Origin: a virus
IMG/VR virus record: IMGVR_UViG_3300045996_000364
Location: 1-37,466 of that record
Direction: 5' to 3' (one strand)
DNA length: 37,466 nt
Shown here: in pieces, positions 17,801 to 24,437 of the stretch
Numbering within the stretch: the first letter of the stretch is position 1
How the letters are laid out: every line of letters starts with the position of its first letter
Made by a program: the position numbers and the translations under genes
Notes under the pieces: model-generated
Seen by the model: the letters and a program-made list of their open reading frames with translations, nothing else
Told to the model about the DNA's origin: nothing
The model's database searches: none

Positions 17801-18905
17801 TAACCTCGTCATAGAAGTCAGCCATAGACAAGCCCATACCTCTAGCCATAGAAGCCATAGCATCAGGAATGTGTTCACCAATCTGCTGTCTTAGTTCTTC
17901 CATTGAAACGGCGCTCTTACCAACCATCTGCTGTAGCGCGATAGCGGCACGGTCTAGCTGTTCATCACTACCACCAAAGGCAGCGATTGAGTCCATAAGG
18001 GTCTGAAGCCCACCATTAAGTGGGTCGAGTCCAGAAACCTTCATTCTAACGAAGGTCTGTGTAATCTTATCAAGAGAGAATGGGTTAGTATTAGCTAGCT
18101 CAACAAGCTGCTTTCTAGTTTCTAAAGCCCATTGCTGCTTAGCAATCTCAGTAGTTTGACCAGAGAGATTCTTAAGAAGCTGCATCTGCTTTTCGTAAGC
18201 AGCATTAGTCTTAATGATGCTGTAGATAAGTGGCGAAAACCAGAACAAGCCCTGATAGGTAAGAGTTCTTAGAGCGGTAATCTGAGCAACGTGTCTACGG
18301 AAGCTCTCTGCCATGCTGATACTTGCACGGTTGAGTCTGTGGAATGCACCGGTTGCTCTTCCAGCAGAACCAGCGGCAGCATTGTTAGCACCAGCAGCAC
18401 GTGTAGCAGCACCAGCAGCCGCACCTAATCCACCTGTAGCAGCAGCCGTTGAACGAACTAGACCACGTAGCTGAGTATTAAGTGTAGAGATAGTTGTGCT
18501 TAGCGCAGCGGCCCTACGATTGAGTGAAGTTAAAGATGCCCCTGCCCCACTGGCCGAGGTTCCCATGGCCTTTAGACGCGCTCCTGAGGCGTTCAGGGCG
18601 GTACTGAAAGCCCTTAGGTCGCCAGCCGACCCGCGAGCCTGTTTGCCAAGCCTATCAATAGCATTCCCGGTAGTATTAACGGTATTTCTAAGACCAGTAA
18701 TACTAGATTTTAGTGTATTGACTGATGTAGTTAGACGGGTAATAGCACCAGCGCCCTGATTCATCTTACCGATGAAGGACGTTAGTGCTTTGTTACCAGC
18801 CGCGATATTTGTATTGAAGGAAGTGAGCTTGCTATGGGCGTCTTTAAGCGCCCTAGTTAAACCAGAGGCATCACCATCAATCTGAATAACTAATCTATCT
18901 GACAT
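14895..18905 (-). CDS. Tail tape measure protein, 1336 aa
   Basis: This is the tape measure that sets tail length and is ejected with the DNA. The N-terminal 200 residues are a Ser/Thr/Ala-rich helical region; about residues 300-385 match the tape-measure domain (SMEELRQQIGEHIPDAMASMARGMGLSM is its core, cited here only by key words QQIGEHIP). Hydrophobic stretches lie at about 485-592 and 1148-1192, the second followed by a poly-Gly run, and long coiled coil occupies 800-1130. I chose ATG at 18905 because it overlaps the chaperone stop as TAATG; an upstream TTG at 18935 would add ten residues. By the usual 0.15 nm per residue, the tail should be near 200 nm, longer than lambda's. Confidence 0.92.
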   Translation of the reverse strand: MSDRLVIQIDGDASGLTRALKDAHSKLTSFNTNIAAGNKALTSFIGKMNQGAGAITRLTTSVNTLKSSITGLRNTVNTTGNAIDRLGKQARGSAGDLRAFSTALNASGARLKAMGTSASGAGASLTSLNRRAAALSTTISTLNTQLRGLVRSTAAATGGLGAAAGAATRAAGANNAAAGSAGRATGAFHRLNRASISMAESFRRHVAQITALRTLTYQGLFWFSPLIYSIIKTNAAYEKQMQLLKNLSGQTTEIAKQQWALETRKQLVELANTNPFSLDKITQTFVRMKVSGLDPLNGGLQTLMDSIAAFGGSDEQLDRAAIALQQMVGKSAVSMEELRQQIGEHIPDAMASMARGMGLSMADFYDEVKKGTVEARSAIAKMLAVLNDEHRGAALSMMKTWSGLLARLGTAWQNFVANMEHRPGKTSFIETLKNQIQGLMVFLNSPAGVNFAIGVENSMKAVVNMFVKAIKIAYEWRTEIVTAAKIFAVMWGGKLVIGTLLSVMRVFGMALKGIIALMNVFIGRAGAAALVTGRFSTAMRSLAVSLGIAKSASAAAAMGIGAIALRMAGAIGIALALAGAIWGVVRALNAQSAAQKNKALLDHAEQGGAWSEAGEAKKERARLLADKKKVDDGGYWVGGNAGDRGAAFIKYTPQQLAQKRRELAIGVKGFNMKNANTIAATRVAVSQHYTDMYSREDPYAATRAKYNKLMADGNVSQDGKKGLELEKQKNAALAQDAQRDITRLTNARKNAKNPAEQAALDALIEQRIGDRDSYLQGGEALNAPNVSIDAGGDDKKGGKKKGAGEKRDPLEGSRRRFENEFVQTQELWNQYTNLVNNEDVPFDSEAAQAEAEKISAQQKDEESLKKLMRAEQDNQREIKKSIKVQEAIIALRDEYAETNAKTAEGFEDLSLGYESVSLQSKHYKESLEREYRAELAIIESRIKSGSATEDQIRQYKELKNAIDDAVRAKEAELLLEVAREAKERNDEYDASWRSPRQQEQYEADLEYKKYEDALNTAKRIIDRTATTQAVNDAIVALEEAEARLKKAQEEGDNKAVEAIGAEIVVLGQRKQQAQTEADQLAAQAIPYLERRLQILKEEQAMRDKWGGMAGPMIDWAKSAKADFDDLGRTMGGVLTGAMDNFITSLAEGKFAFKDFVKTILKQLLMIIIRGLIAKAILSALGFSGGGGGGGTDWTTMGEFDLGATAGSGWGGDAFGGGHGGMIAGGTARFYRSIDPATFAFAQRYHTGGIIGLRDNEVPIIAEKGEGVFTEEQMKALGGMNKGSNVQVNVVNQTGVQAEVERQPPKFDGEKWVENIILKKMSTAGPIRDALSTMVKR

Positions 18906-19569
18906 TATCCGTGTAGTCTTCTCAGCTTCTCCCAAGCTCCTTCTTCCATTGGGATGGTTCCGCTTCTCTGTTCAATTACTGGTTCACCATATTCTTGTCT
19001 TAGTTTTGTGGTGATTGCTGTATAAGCTTCAGCATTTTGAGAGGACGCAAGGAGTTGAATTAGGCGCATGTCTTCTTCTGCTCGAATGCGACTAACATTT
19101 CTATTATATAGGGAAAAGACTCTTAATGGAAGCTCTAAGACTACATCATAGTCTAAAGAATAAAAACGAGTAAGACGGGAAATGAAGAAGGGAAGGTCAA
19201 TAGCCTCTACAGCTATTCCTTCCCCGTCGATTCCCCCGTTGGTTCCGCCTCTGGACCCTCCTCTTCAGCTTGGTCTTCAGCTAGGCCACGAATGGCGTTA
19301 AGCTGTTCCATAGTAAGAGCTTCAAACTGCTCTCTGGTAATGGTAGGGAAAAGCTGAACTAGAGCGTCAATAGTGACTTCGATAAGCCGGTCAGCGCTCT
19401 CAATAGTTGCTTCTTCAGAAGTAGCGAGCTTTTCAATTTCGGCTTGAGCTTTAAGCTGGTGGATATAGTCTTTAACAGTAAGTGTCTTCATAACATGTTC
19501 GACACCACCAAGGACGACTACTTTATCTCTCTTGGTTTCTAATTGGTCTAGGTTAACAATTCTGGTCAT
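18905..19569 (-). CDS. Tail assembly chaperone GT-type fusion made by -1 frameshift
   Basis: The frame -1 to the G-type gene stays open from before its stop to TAA at 18905-18907 and reads DLPFFISRLTRFYSLDYDVV, then LELPLRVFSLYNRN and a helical tail ending EKLRRLHG. It has no plausible independent start near its beginning and lies exactly where lambda T lies. A -1 slip on one of two G-runs (19233-19237 or 19222-19225 on the minus strand) would give a 221-residue G-T protein. In lambda, G and GT coat the tape measure and recruit tube protein in a fixed ratio. The tape measure starts at the T stop (TAATG). The need for frameshifting is well supported; which run is used is not settled. Confidence 0.82.
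19213..19569 (-). CDS. Tail assembly chaperone, G-type (unshifted product), 118 aa
   Basis: This 118-residue acidic helical protein lies between the major tail protein and the tape measure, the place of lambda gpG. It ends in a Glu/Pro/Gly-rich tail (EEEGPEAEPTGESTG) encoded by G-rich codons, the typical linker over which the ribosome shifts into T. The N-terminal part (residues 1-90) is a compact alpha/beta and helical domain with MKTLTVKDYIHQLKAQAEIE. The normal product terminates at TAG 19213-19215; a fraction is expected to continue as the fusion. Start ATG at 19569. Confidence 0.85.
   Translation of the reverse strand: MTRIVNLDQLETKRDKVVVLGGVEHVMKTLTVKDYIHQLKAQAEIEKLATSEEATIESADRLIEVTIDALVQLFPTITREQFEALTMEQLNAIRGLAEDQAEEEGPEAEPTGESTGKE
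19222..19237 (-). promoter_or_regulatory. Candidate -1 frameshift site (two G-runs)
   Basis: In the G frame the codons read ACG-GGG-GAA (19239-19231) and ACG-GGG-AAG (19227-19219). At each place a tRNA on GGG can slip back onto an identical GGG, but the A-site codon does not re-pair well, so neither is a perfect X-XXY-YYZ heptamer like lambda's GGGAAAG. The site lies 4-18 bases before the G stop. Confidence 0.55.
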
Positions 19570-19599
19570 AAAATCCTATTCTCTTTGTAATGGAATAAT

Positions 19600-19641
19600 C
19601 CTGAAGGTTTACGGACTCGAACGACACGCCTAACCTTCAGG
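19600..19641. repeat. Perfect 10-bp inverted repeat between tail tube and chaperone genes
   Basis: Arms CCTGAAGGTT (19600-19609) and AACCTTCAGG (19632-19641) pair perfectly with a 22-base loop. No T-run follows on the minus strand, so it is not a standard terminator; it may stabilise the 3' end of major tail mRNA or trim downstream expression. The loop on the minus strand contains GTTCGAGTCC, resembling a tRNA T-loop. Confidence 0.6.
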
Positions 19642-19666
19642 ACTATATCTAAGAACCAAAGCCTAA

Positions 19667-20203
19667 TTAGGCAGTGGCACTCTCGTCACCAATAACATAG
19701 AGTAGGCCAGTTGACAAGTCAGGATAGGCATAAAACTCAACGTTGTAAATTCTCTCTTCATCTAGCTTGTAAGCAAAGGTGAAGTCACCCTTGGGGCAAC
19801 AAATTGGGAGAGTAAAGTCAAAGTTGTTTGAACCGGCAGCCTGAGCAATCGGATGGAGAACAAGCTTATCAGCGAAGGTTCTAAGTGAAGCACCAGTTGA
19901 GGTACCAACATTTAGCTTCTTCTTCGTGGGTACTGTTCCGTCAGTAACGAGAGTTGAATTTGGAATAACTTCAGCAAGAAGAGTTACATCGGTTTCGGCC
20001 ATAGGAACCTTAACCATTGCAGTTCTACCAGTGATGTATTCGTTGATTTCCGTTGAACCAAACTGGTCAACAGTAATCTTGTAGGTTTGTGTCTGAACCT
20101 GTACTTCAACGCCACCCTTAGTTAAACCAAGGTCGGTAGAACCGAAAAGGACGCTGCAAGTCCCAAGATGGACATTGTTAGCATTAGTGTTCGTATAAGG
20201 CAT
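19667..20203 (-). CDS. Major tail tube protein
   Basis: This 178-residue beta-rich protein lies directly upstream of the tail chaperones, the place of lambda gpV. It starts MPYTNTNANNVHLGTCSVLFG and has the tube-protein feature of a Gly-Val-rich strand (LGLTKGGVEVQVQTQTYKI) followed by PDG-like turns. It should form the hexameric rings of the tail tube. It is one of few genes here with its own promoter (extended -10 at 20236-20244) and a good ribosome binding site (GGAG), consistent with high demand, and is followed by a 10-bp inverted repeat. Confidence 0.88.
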   Translation of the reverse strand: MPYTNTNANNVHLGTCSVLFGSTDLGLTKGGVEVQVQTQTYKITVDQFGSTEINEYITGRTAMVKVPMAETDVTLLAEVIPNSTLVTDGTVPTKKKLNVGTSTGASLRTFADKLVLHPIAQAAGSNNFDFTLPICCPKGDFTFAYKLDEERIYNVEFYAYPDLSTGLLYVIGDESATA

Positions 20204-20235
20204 CAGCTATAACTCCAATAAGAATATCAGCGATG

Positions 20236-20244
20236 ATTATAGCA
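20236..20244 (-). promoter_or_regulatory. Extended -10 promoter for the major tail gene
   Basis: The minus strand reads TGCTATAAT, a perfect TGn plus TATAAT. The -35 position (TTTCCC, 17 bases upstream) is poor, as is common with extended -10 promoters. Transcription would start near 20229, about 25 bases before the gene start at 20203. Confidence 0.7.
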
Positions 20245-20267
20245 TAGAGGATTAAAAAGGGAAACTA

Positions 20268-20651
20268 CTATTTCTGAACGTAAATCACTTGAAACGTAAT
20301 GCTAAATTCTAGCTCTCCGCTCCCACTGCGTCGATAAACTCTAGCCTGATAAAGAGGACGACACTGCTTAACCTTCATCTGTCCTGTCTCAGTTTCATTG
20401 AAGGTTAGTGCCGCTTGAGCCAGCTTGCACTTCTCTAGACCGGCTCGGTAGTCAGAGTTACGCACAATGACTTGGAACTTAGCCTTCATATAGAAGGGTC
20501 GTTCAGGGTCGATTGCTGGCGGGTCATTGGAAGGATAAACGATAATGCAATTGCTTACGTCAGGGGGTGAGTGGTACGCAAAGATATCCGTACCAGCGGT
20601 GCCTAAGCCCGCATTCTCTAATAGGTTCGTGATATCTTCATGCTCGTACAT
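20268..20651 (-). CDS. Tail terminator / tail completion protein
   Basis: This 127-residue alpha/beta protein precedes the major tail protein, the usual place of the tail terminator (lambda gpU, DUF3168-like). It has an N-terminal helix (HEDITNLLENAGLG), the strand-turn SNCIIVYPSNDPPA, and ends in beta strands (LEFSITFQVIYVQK). It would cap the head-proximal tail end and allow head joining. Start ATG overlaps the stop of the preceding gene by one base. The family call is by position and general pattern. Confidence 0.7.
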   Translation of the reverse strand: MYEHEDITNLLENAGLGTAGTDIFAYHSPPDVSNCIIVYPSNDPPAIDPERPFYMKAKFQVIVRNSDYRAGLEKCKLAQAALTFNETETGQMKVKQCRPLYQARVYRRSGSGELEFSITFQVIYVQK

Positions 20652-21097
20652 TACTTACCCCAATTCTTCCTTACTGCTTGTCGAATAAGAGCAATAGCTT
20701 TAGCCTTCTCAGTTTCAATGGCACGTTCTAGATACTTGCCACCTACTTCGTGTCCTGCTGCCAACTTAGCGGCGCTCTTAGGCCCCATGCTAGTATAGTT
20801 TTCATGTACTTCCATTGCGTAGTTCGCAACGTCCCTAGGCTTCTCAGAGCCATGACCAATGCCGCTTACTTCAATAGTAAAGCGCACGTGGTCTGCTGCT
20901 GTGATTGTCTTTTCAATGTGATGTGCTTCCTCTAGGTTGTGTGTATCAACCGGAGAATTGCTTTGACTCTTCGCCATGATAATCTCAGCACCCTTCTCGG
21001 TAGCAATACGCATTTCTCTATTGAAGCGTCCTTGCCTAGCGAAAAGGTTCTGCCTTAGCTTATCAAGGTTGAACTCACTCGAATATCTCATTCCCAT
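20651..21097 (-). CDS. HK97 gp10-like neck/tail component
   Basis: This 148-residue protein resembles the HK97 gp10 family: a long N-terminal helix with repeated Arg/Glu, the motif SPVDTHNLEEAHHIE (family SPVDTGxLR), a strand with VSGIGHG, YAMEVHENYT (family YAxxvEfGt), and GGKYLERAIE near the end, where the family has PFLxpAxe. Members sit at the head-tail interface. It has one-base overlaps with both neighbours. The family call is good; the exact structural role is inferred. Confidence 0.78.
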   Translation of the reverse strand: MGMRYSSEFNLDKLRQNLFARQGRFNREMRIATEKGAEIIMAKSQSNSPVDTHNLEEAHHIEKTITAADHVRFTIEVSGIGHGSEKPRDVANYAMEVHENYTSMGPKSAAKLAAGHEVGGKYLERAIETEKAKAIALIRQAVRKNWGK

Positions 21098-21459
21098 TAT
21101 TGTTCATCCCCAAATTTATCTGCTGTCTTTTCTAAGTCACACTCGTAGTGGTCTAGCTGGCCTTGTACGTTATAGCGTGGTTCAACTTCTTTGATGTTGA
21201 ACACTTTGTTATCAACAATCACAATGTCACCGTGCTTAGGAACATGCTTCTTGGCGACAAGGATTCGCCCTGAAGCGTGGAACTCCTGAATGTTACCTCT
21301 GGTAGCAGAGCTATCCGCTCTAACCGTGGAGTCTTCTGTCTTCGTATCAAACCGCACTAGGGCAAAGCGAATGGCCTCTTTGTCACCATAAGAGTACTGA
21401 CCATAAAGGTCGGCTGGCCCTTTGCGCCGGATATGACAGGTGCGATTTGGTATAAACAC
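21097..21459 (-). CDS. Head closure / head-tail joining protein candidate
   Basis: This 120-residue beta-rich protein lies between the minor capsid-like gene and the gp10-like gene. It starts MFIPNRTCHIRRKGPADLYGQYSYGD and contains SGRILVAKKHVPKHGDIVIVDNKVFNIKEVEP, a beta-barrel pattern like small stopper proteins (SPP1 gp16 / HK97 gp7-like: GDxI, then VxxVxP). It would seal the portal after packaging and receive the tail. Assignment is from position and this pattern. Confidence 0.65.
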   Translation of the reverse strand: MFIPNRTCHIRRKGPADLYGQYSYGDKEAIRFALVRFDTKTEDSTVRADSSATRGNIQEFHASGRILVAKKHVPKHGDIVIVDNKVFNIKEVEPRYNVQGQLDHYECDLEKTADKFGDEQ

Positions 21460-22181
21460 TAGCTTAGCCTTATGATTGAATTACTGTTGGGATGAAAGAT
21501 TTCATCACGCACAGCAAAGTAGTTTACCTCATTAGGGTCGTTTACTGCAATAACTTTACCGTGGTGTTCATGGTTAGAGTCTACGTTTTCAATTGTGACT
21601 TCCTGAATACCATTAAGAATAGCAGCACCAGCAATAACGTCATTGTAATTCTTTACCAGATAGTCCCTCGTAACCGTCCTAACGTACTTGGTAGAGTTAA
21701 TCTTGCGACCAAGCTTGTCAGTATAGTAGAAGCTCAAATCCCTATGGTTAAAGACTAGGTTGTAAGCGGTTTGGTAATCATTCATCGCCATAACCGTAAG
21801 AACCTTTGTCCTTAGAAAGTTGTTTATGTACAGGATATCCTTTGAGGATTGGAGCTTGATAGCGTCATACAAGAAGTTTGTATTGTCGCTTAAGTACGTA
21901 GCCCAATCTTCGTCTTCTAGTACCTTTACCGAGATTGCTTGAGTGTCTGTTTCCACCATCGTCTTAAGTTTCTCATAGATACCGACAATGGCAGTTACTT
22001 CACGCTCTAGGTAAAGCTTATGAGCATTGTTTGCTTCCTTGGTGAAGGCATCTAATGAACGGGGTGTTAGTTCCGCCGATAGGATGGTTCGATTGTAGGA
22101 AGCTAGTAACGATTCAAGGAAGCTTGTGTACCTTATTGAAACTTCGTTAGCAATACTGCTGAAATCTGCTTGTCTCGACAT
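21459..22181 (-). CDS. Minor capsid-like protein lacking usual cysteines, 240 aa
   Basis: This 240-residue helical protein has a C-terminal part laid out like Phage_min_cap2 / head-morphogenesis proteins: KYVRTVTRDYLVKNYNDV, then a strand, NHEHHGKVIAVND, and a final HPNSNSIIRL where the family usually has HPNCRH. The zinc-binding-like cysteines are missing, so metal binding would be lost or rely on His (NHEHH). The N-terminal 140 residues are long helices. It lies between a connector candidate and the head-closure candidate, downstream of the capsid gene, whereas such genes usually follow the portal. The call is tentative. Confidence 0.5.
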   Translation of the reverse strand: MSRQADFSSIANEVSIRYTSFLESLLASYNRTILSAELTPRSLDAFTKEANNAHKLYLEREVTAIVGIYEKLKTMVETDTQAISVKVLEDEDWATYLSDNTNFLYDAIKLQSSKDILYINNFLRTKVLTVMAMNDYQTAYNLVFNHRDLSFYYTDKLGRKINSTKYVRTVTRDYLVKNYNDVIAGAAILNGIQEVTIENVDSNHEHHGKVIAVNDPNEVNYFAVRDEIFHPNSNSIIRLS

Positions 22182-22957
22182 TACGCTCTATTAACTCTCC
22201 AAGTCATAGAACTGGCACTGTCTAGGTAGAGCCACTTCTTTAGGAAGACTTCTGCATCATCCGAAAGACCGCTCTTATTGACAGGAATACCAGAAGACTT
22301 GAAGAACATTGACGACTCACCAATCGTTTCTGAGATAATACCAGAGCGAATCTTGTCCCGAATAGGACTGTCTTCTACGATAGCATTAGCCTCTGCAATT
22401 TGTGCTTTCTTTAGGTCCGATAGGAAGTCAGCATTAAGAGCATTGAAAGTAGCAAGGCTTAGGGTTTTAATATTCAAGATGGTTGTGGTACCGTCACTGA
22501 ACTTAAGCTTTGCAATGCGACTGAAAGCTTCCTCTAGAGCGACCGCCTTAAGCTCGTCAGGGAGTGCGTCGAAGTATTCCTGAGGCTCAGCCATGCCAGC
22601 ACGAACAAGAGCGCTTTGTGCAAACGTCATAAAGCTATCGGTAAGGGGAGTCAGGATTAGCTGATTACCCTTTAGGAGATAGACTTGTGAAACTGCGTAC
22701 TCTCCTGAAGCATTGATAAGCCAACAGTTAAGCATCCTTACATCACGCTTAGCTGTGGTTGTATTAACTACCGCAGGGATACTAAGGCTTGAGCGGGTAT
22801 TAGAGGTATCAAAGGCAGGGTCAGCTTGTCTTGCCTGTAGCACTGTCCCGGCAGCATCTAATACTTCGTATTCAAAGCCTGTAAGTGTAAGGGCTGTTCC
22901 ATTGTACTCATAAGGTACTTCAATAGTAACAGCAGTATTAGATGCGAACTCTAGCAT
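22181..22957 (-). CDS. Head-tail adaptor candidate, 258 aa
   Basis: Residues 1-110 form a beta-rich domain (VTIEVPYEYNGTALTLTGFEYEVLD, cited for its BppU-N-like look), and residues 120-250 are helical, ending SETIGESSMFF, GIPVNKSGL and EVFLKKWL. That ending matches the typical tail of gp6/gp15-type connector proteins (IGExS followed by PvSxxAlxxL). An adaptor that docks under the portal is the best reading, with an extra N-terminal beta domain. Neighbours overlap it by one base each side. Confidence 0.6.
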   Translation of the reverse strand: MLEFASNTAVTIEVPYEYNGTALTLTGFEYEVLDAAGTVLQARQADPAFDTSNTRSSLSIPAVVNTTTAKRDVRMLNCWLINASGEYAVSQVYLLKGNQLILTPLTDSFMTFAQSALVRAGMAEPQEYFDALPDELKAVALEEAFSRIAKLKFSDGTTTILNIKTLSLATFNALNADFLSDLKKAQIAEANAIVEDSPIRDKIRSGIISETIGESSMFFKSSGIPVNKSGLSDDAEVFLKKWLYLDSASSMTWRVNRA

Positions 22958-23370
22958 TACTCAGTTCCTTGCTGTGCCTTCACAATGTCGTCAATCATCC
23001 TGTTAATCTCGACGCCTTTAACGTCGAACTCTTTGGCGATTTCACGGATAGCTTTAATGCCACCCTCAGAGGCTACTTCTAATAGCTTCTCACGGTCGTA
23101 CTTAAGCTCTACTTTTTGTTCTGTTTGCTCGTCTTCAAGTGTTGGTGAAGGAGCAACAACTTCCGCTGATACATGACCAATACCAGCCATAGTAACCGCA
23201 GCGCCAACCTGTTCATCACTGTCTACTCTAACTAGCCGTATAACGGCACCTAAACGCGCAATCTCTTGGTCGGTAAGAGGGCGTTCTGAAATACCATCCT
23301 TGAAGGGTACTGTTCCCACTAGGCCAGTATAACAATTCCAACCAATAGCATCAATTTTACAAATGTACAT
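22957..23370 (-). CDS. Hypothetical head-cluster protein with SAP/Rho-N-like C-terminus, 137 aa
   Basis: Residues 1-65 are a small beta domain; 70-100 is an acidic linker; the C-terminus (GGIKAIREIAKEFDVKG, then INRMIDDIVKAQ) has the helix-extended-helix look of a SAP/Rho-N/HeH motif, often seen in short proteins encoded next to capsid genes. It is the first gene after the capsid terminator, so it depends on read-through or an unseen promoter. A head-accessory or DNA-contact role is possible; not proven. Confidence 0.7.
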   Translation of the reverse strand: MYICKIDAIGWNCYTGLVGTVPFKDGISERPLTDQEIARLGAVIRLVRVDSDEQVGAAVTMAGIGHVSAEVVAPSPTLEDEQTEQKVELKYDREKLLEVASEGGIKAIREIAKEFDVKGVEINRMIDDIVKAQQGTE

Positions 23371-23384
23371 AAATATTCCTTGTA

Positions 23385-23420
23385 ATAAAAAAGGGTGCTA
23401 CCCTTTTGGAGTAGCACCCT
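23385..23420 (-). terminator. Rho-independent terminator after the major capsid gene
   Basis: Perfect 10-bp stem, AGGGTGCTAC (23392-23401) and GTAGCACCCT (23411-23420), nine-base loop, then a minus-strand TTTTTT run over 23386-23391. It lies 30 bases after the capsid stop and should end most capsid transcripts, lowering expression of the connector genes downstream. Confidence 0.9.
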
Positions 23421-23451
23421 CATTATATATCAAACTAGCTATCTAAACAAG

Positions 23452-24357
23452 TTAGACGTTAGTTACACCCTCAAGTCGAGCAATGCTCTTGGTGGACTTT
23501 AGCGCAAGGCTAACGTACCACTTAAGACGGTATCTCCAAGCATCGTAGCTCTCGCGGGTACCAAGGTTCTCAACAACAACACCGGCTGTTGGGTCGCCGT
23601 AGATACCGTGTACACCGTCAGTGGTATTAAACCGGACAGCGTAGATTGAGGTACAAACAGCACCAGAAGAACCCTTGACTTCATCAGAAGGAAGGTACTC
23701 AGTTAGGATGATAGGAATACCATCATAAGCAGGAACCAAACCGTCGAAGTCACGGATTTTAAGCTGCTCAGGCATCATACCACCAGCAGTACGCATTAGA
23801 GCCTTTAGGGCGCGGTACGTACCGTAGCGCATGATTAGAGCATCAGGACGATGGGGAACTAGGTGGATAAGCTCGTCCAGCTTATCAAAAGTTAGAGCGC
23901 CACCGTTCGCACCAGTTGCAATGGTCTGACCAGCAACAGTGAGAACCTTTAGACCGTCGAAAGACTTAGCGTTACCAGCAACAGAACCATTAACAAGAGT
24001 ATCGCGGAACTGCATATCAACAGCCTTAGCAGCACCAGCAAGGGCTTCTGCAATCTGGTTGTTGGTATCATTCATAGTACCAGCGAGGAACTTATCAATG
24101 TCAACGTTGTGAGCTAGAATCTTTAGGGTCACAGTGACTTGGGTATTAGTTGGCGCACCCTCACCGATAGCTTCGTTCGGGTCGTAGAAGCTAATGGTAG
24201 GTAGAGTGCCTTCACGGTTGTACACATAAGCCTTATGGTTAGTGCCAACGAATGGGAGCAACGCATAAATAGCGTCACGCTTAATGATTTCTTCAATGAC
24301 GCCAGAAACAAGCTGATTGTTACTTAGTCGTTCTGCGTCTGCTCTTAATAGTGGCAT
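23452..24357 (-). CDS. Major capsid protein (HK97 fold)
   Basis: This 301-residue protein is read as the HK97-fold major capsid protein. Seen: an N-terminal arm without an obvious long delta domain (MPLLRADAERLSNNQLVSG), an E-loop-like segment with REGTLPTISFYDPNEAIGEG, a spine-helix region (NNQIAEALAGAAKAVDMQF), and P-domain/A-domain strands with ALIMRYGTYRALKALMR and YDGIPIILTEYLP. The separate scaffold gene immediately upstream fits the short N-terminus. It is controlled as a single unit: own promoter (24389-24417), a hairpin over its ribosome binding site, and a strong terminator behind it. Confidence 0.92.
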   Translation of the reverse strand: MPLLRADAERLSNNQLVSGVIEEIIKRDAIYALLPFVGTNHKAYVYNREGTLPTISFYDPNEAIGEGAPTNTQVTVTLKILAHNVDIDKFLAGTMNDTNNQIAEALAGAAKAVDMQFRDTLVNGSVAGNAKSFDGLKVLTVAGQTIATGANGGALTFDKLDELIHLVPHRPDALIMRYGTYRALKALMRTAGGMMPEQLKIRDFDGLVPAYDGIPIILTEYLPSDEVKGSSGAVCTSIYAVRFNTTDGVHGIYGDPTAGVVVENLGTRESYDAWRYRLKWYVSLALKSTKSIARLEGVTNV

Positions 24358-24363
24358 ATCAAA

Positions 24364-24385
24364 CTCCGTTTTTCTAATTTCGGAG
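24364..24385 (-). promoter_or_regulatory. Leader hairpin covering the capsid gene ribosome binding site
   Basis: On the minus strand CTCCG (24385-24381) pairs with CGGAG (24368-24364), with a 12-base loop. CGGAG is the Shine-Dalgarno sequence of the capsid gene, and the left arm begins about where transcription should start. The structure could tune capsid translation or protect the mRNA 5' end. Confidence 0.5.
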
Positions 24386-24388
24386 ATT

Positions 24389-24417
24389 AATATACCACTA
24401 CTAATTGTTTATTACAA
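24389..24417 (-). promoter_or_regulatory. Promoter for the major capsid gene
   Basis: Minus strand: TTGTAA (24417-24412), 17 bases, TATATT (24394-24389), with TGG directly before the -10 giving an extended -10. The predicted start is near 24382, 25 bases before the gene. Confidence 0.78.
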
Positions 24418-24429
24418 TACTAATTGTTT
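24399..24429. repeat. 12-base direct repeat across the capsid promoter
   Basis: TACTAATTGTTT occurs at 24399-24410 and again at 24418-24429, a 19-base period, i.e. nearly two helical turns. One copy lies in the promoter spacer, the other just upstream of the -35. This is what paired activator or repressor sites look like; it might also be chance in an AT-rich gap. Confidence 0.5.
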
Positions 24430-24437
24430 AAGTTGTG

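Noticed and set aside
14895-18935. TTG start for the tape measure at 18935
   Set aside because: It would overlap the chaperone end by 31 bases with no better ribosome binding site; ATG at 18905 forms a TAATG junction as in neighbouring genes.
19610-19631. Possible tRNA gene suggested by a TTCGAGTCC loop
   Set aside because: Only 42 bases lie between the stem ends; there is no anticodon or D arm, so it is not a functional tRNA gene.
19661-19672. Perfect palindrome GCCTAATTAGGC at the end of the major tail gene
   Set aside because: It overlaps the last codons and stop of the gene, has no loop or T-run, and a 12-mer of this kind can arise by chance from AT-rich stop context.
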